NCBI GenBank assembly: GCA_900769635.1
Contig: CAAGHJ010000035.1
Location: 1 to 5,572 of the forward strand
Length of the DNA stretch: 5,572 nucleotides
Source of the DNA: Bacilli bacterium
GTDB lineage: Bacteria > Bacillota_I > Bacilli_A > RF39 > UBA660
Direction: 5' to 3'
Below the pieces are notes generated by a model, which ran no database searches, was not told where the DNA came from, and was given only the letters and a program-made list of their open reading frames with translations. Shown in pieces: positions 5,439-5,572 of this stretch (the first letter of the stretch is position 1; every line of letters starts with the position of its first letter). The position numbers and the translations under genes were made by a program.

Positions 5439-5572
5439 TTATAAGGAAAGACCATTTTCCTTAGCAATGCGCTGGACTTCCTCGATTGAGGTGTTTGTTG
5501 CTTTAGCAATATCTGAATAAGGCATACGCATTGAAATAAGATTTTTTATGAAGGCAATGGTTGCGCTCATAC
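5439..5572 (-). CDS. C-terminal tail of an Rpn-family (PD-(D/E)XK) putative transposase, partial
   Basis: A minus-strand frame enters from the right edge and ends at a TAA (5441-5439). It encodes FIKNLISMRMPYSDIAKAT followed by NTSIEEVQRIAKENGLSL. This is the small helical tail typical of Rpn recombination-promoting nuclease/putative transposase proteins, in which a helix-turn-helix-like 'hydrophobic-S-x-x-D-I-A-x-A-T-x-x-S-I-E-E-V' segment follows the nuclease domain. The ATG at 5570 is probably an internal methionine, since family members run to roughly 250-350 residues. A good terminator follows, and no damage is seen in this tail, so the gene may be intact outside the window. It is a different copy from the decayed fragment to its left, because a stop and terminator separate them. 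Its role in recombination is family knowledge; activity here is unknown. Confidence 0.75.
   Translation of the reverse strand, partial: MSATIAFIKNLISMRMPYSDIAKATNTSIEEVQRIAKENGLSL

Overview
The window looks like one end of an assembled contig from a low-G+C, diderm gut Firmicute of the Negativicutes; a Megamonas-like genome is my best guess. The basis is inference: very A+T-rich genes, Gram-positive-style Shine-Dalgarno sites, an LPS/capsule-type glycan cluster, Rpn-family (PD-(D/E)XK) putative transposase pieces, and a G+C-rich hairpin repeat of a kind I associate with that class. The first 16 bases are not genomic: they match the 3' end of the Illumina TruSeq adapter, so biological sequence starts at about base 17.

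Bases 18-158 hold the last 46 codons of a membrane protein, possibly the Wzy-type polymerase or ligase of the same cluster. A short A+T-rich gap follows. Then comes a compact plus-strand operon of four surface-polysaccharide genes: a GT4-type glycosyltransferase (288-1496), a GT2-family glycosyltransferase (1497-2438), a GT8-family glycosyltransferase with a TTG start (2470-3483), and a Wzx-type flippase (3476-4933). The genes abut, lie 31 bases apart, or overlap by 8 bases. Together they fit Wzx/Wzy-dependent O-antigen or capsule synthesis: the three transferases add sugars to a lipid-linked repeat unit on the cytoplasmic face, the flippase moves it across the inner membrane, and a polymerase (perhaps the truncated upstream gene) would join the units.

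The last 640 bases are accessory DNA. Just past the flippase lies a decayed minus-strand fragment of an Rpn-family gene (about 4945-5109) with an in-frame stop. It ends exactly where a G+C-rich composite repeat of several hairpins begins (5110-5301). After a short unassigned stretch there is a minus-strand intrinsic terminator (5388-5414) and the C-terminal tail of a second Rpn-family gene (5439-5572) that runs off the window.

I see no convincing new multi-gene system. The points most worth a second look are the hairpin repeat inserted at the edge of the Rpn relic, the runs of six or seven G in three consecutive glycosyltransferase genes, and the loss of a usually conserved glutamate in the GT4-like enzyme.
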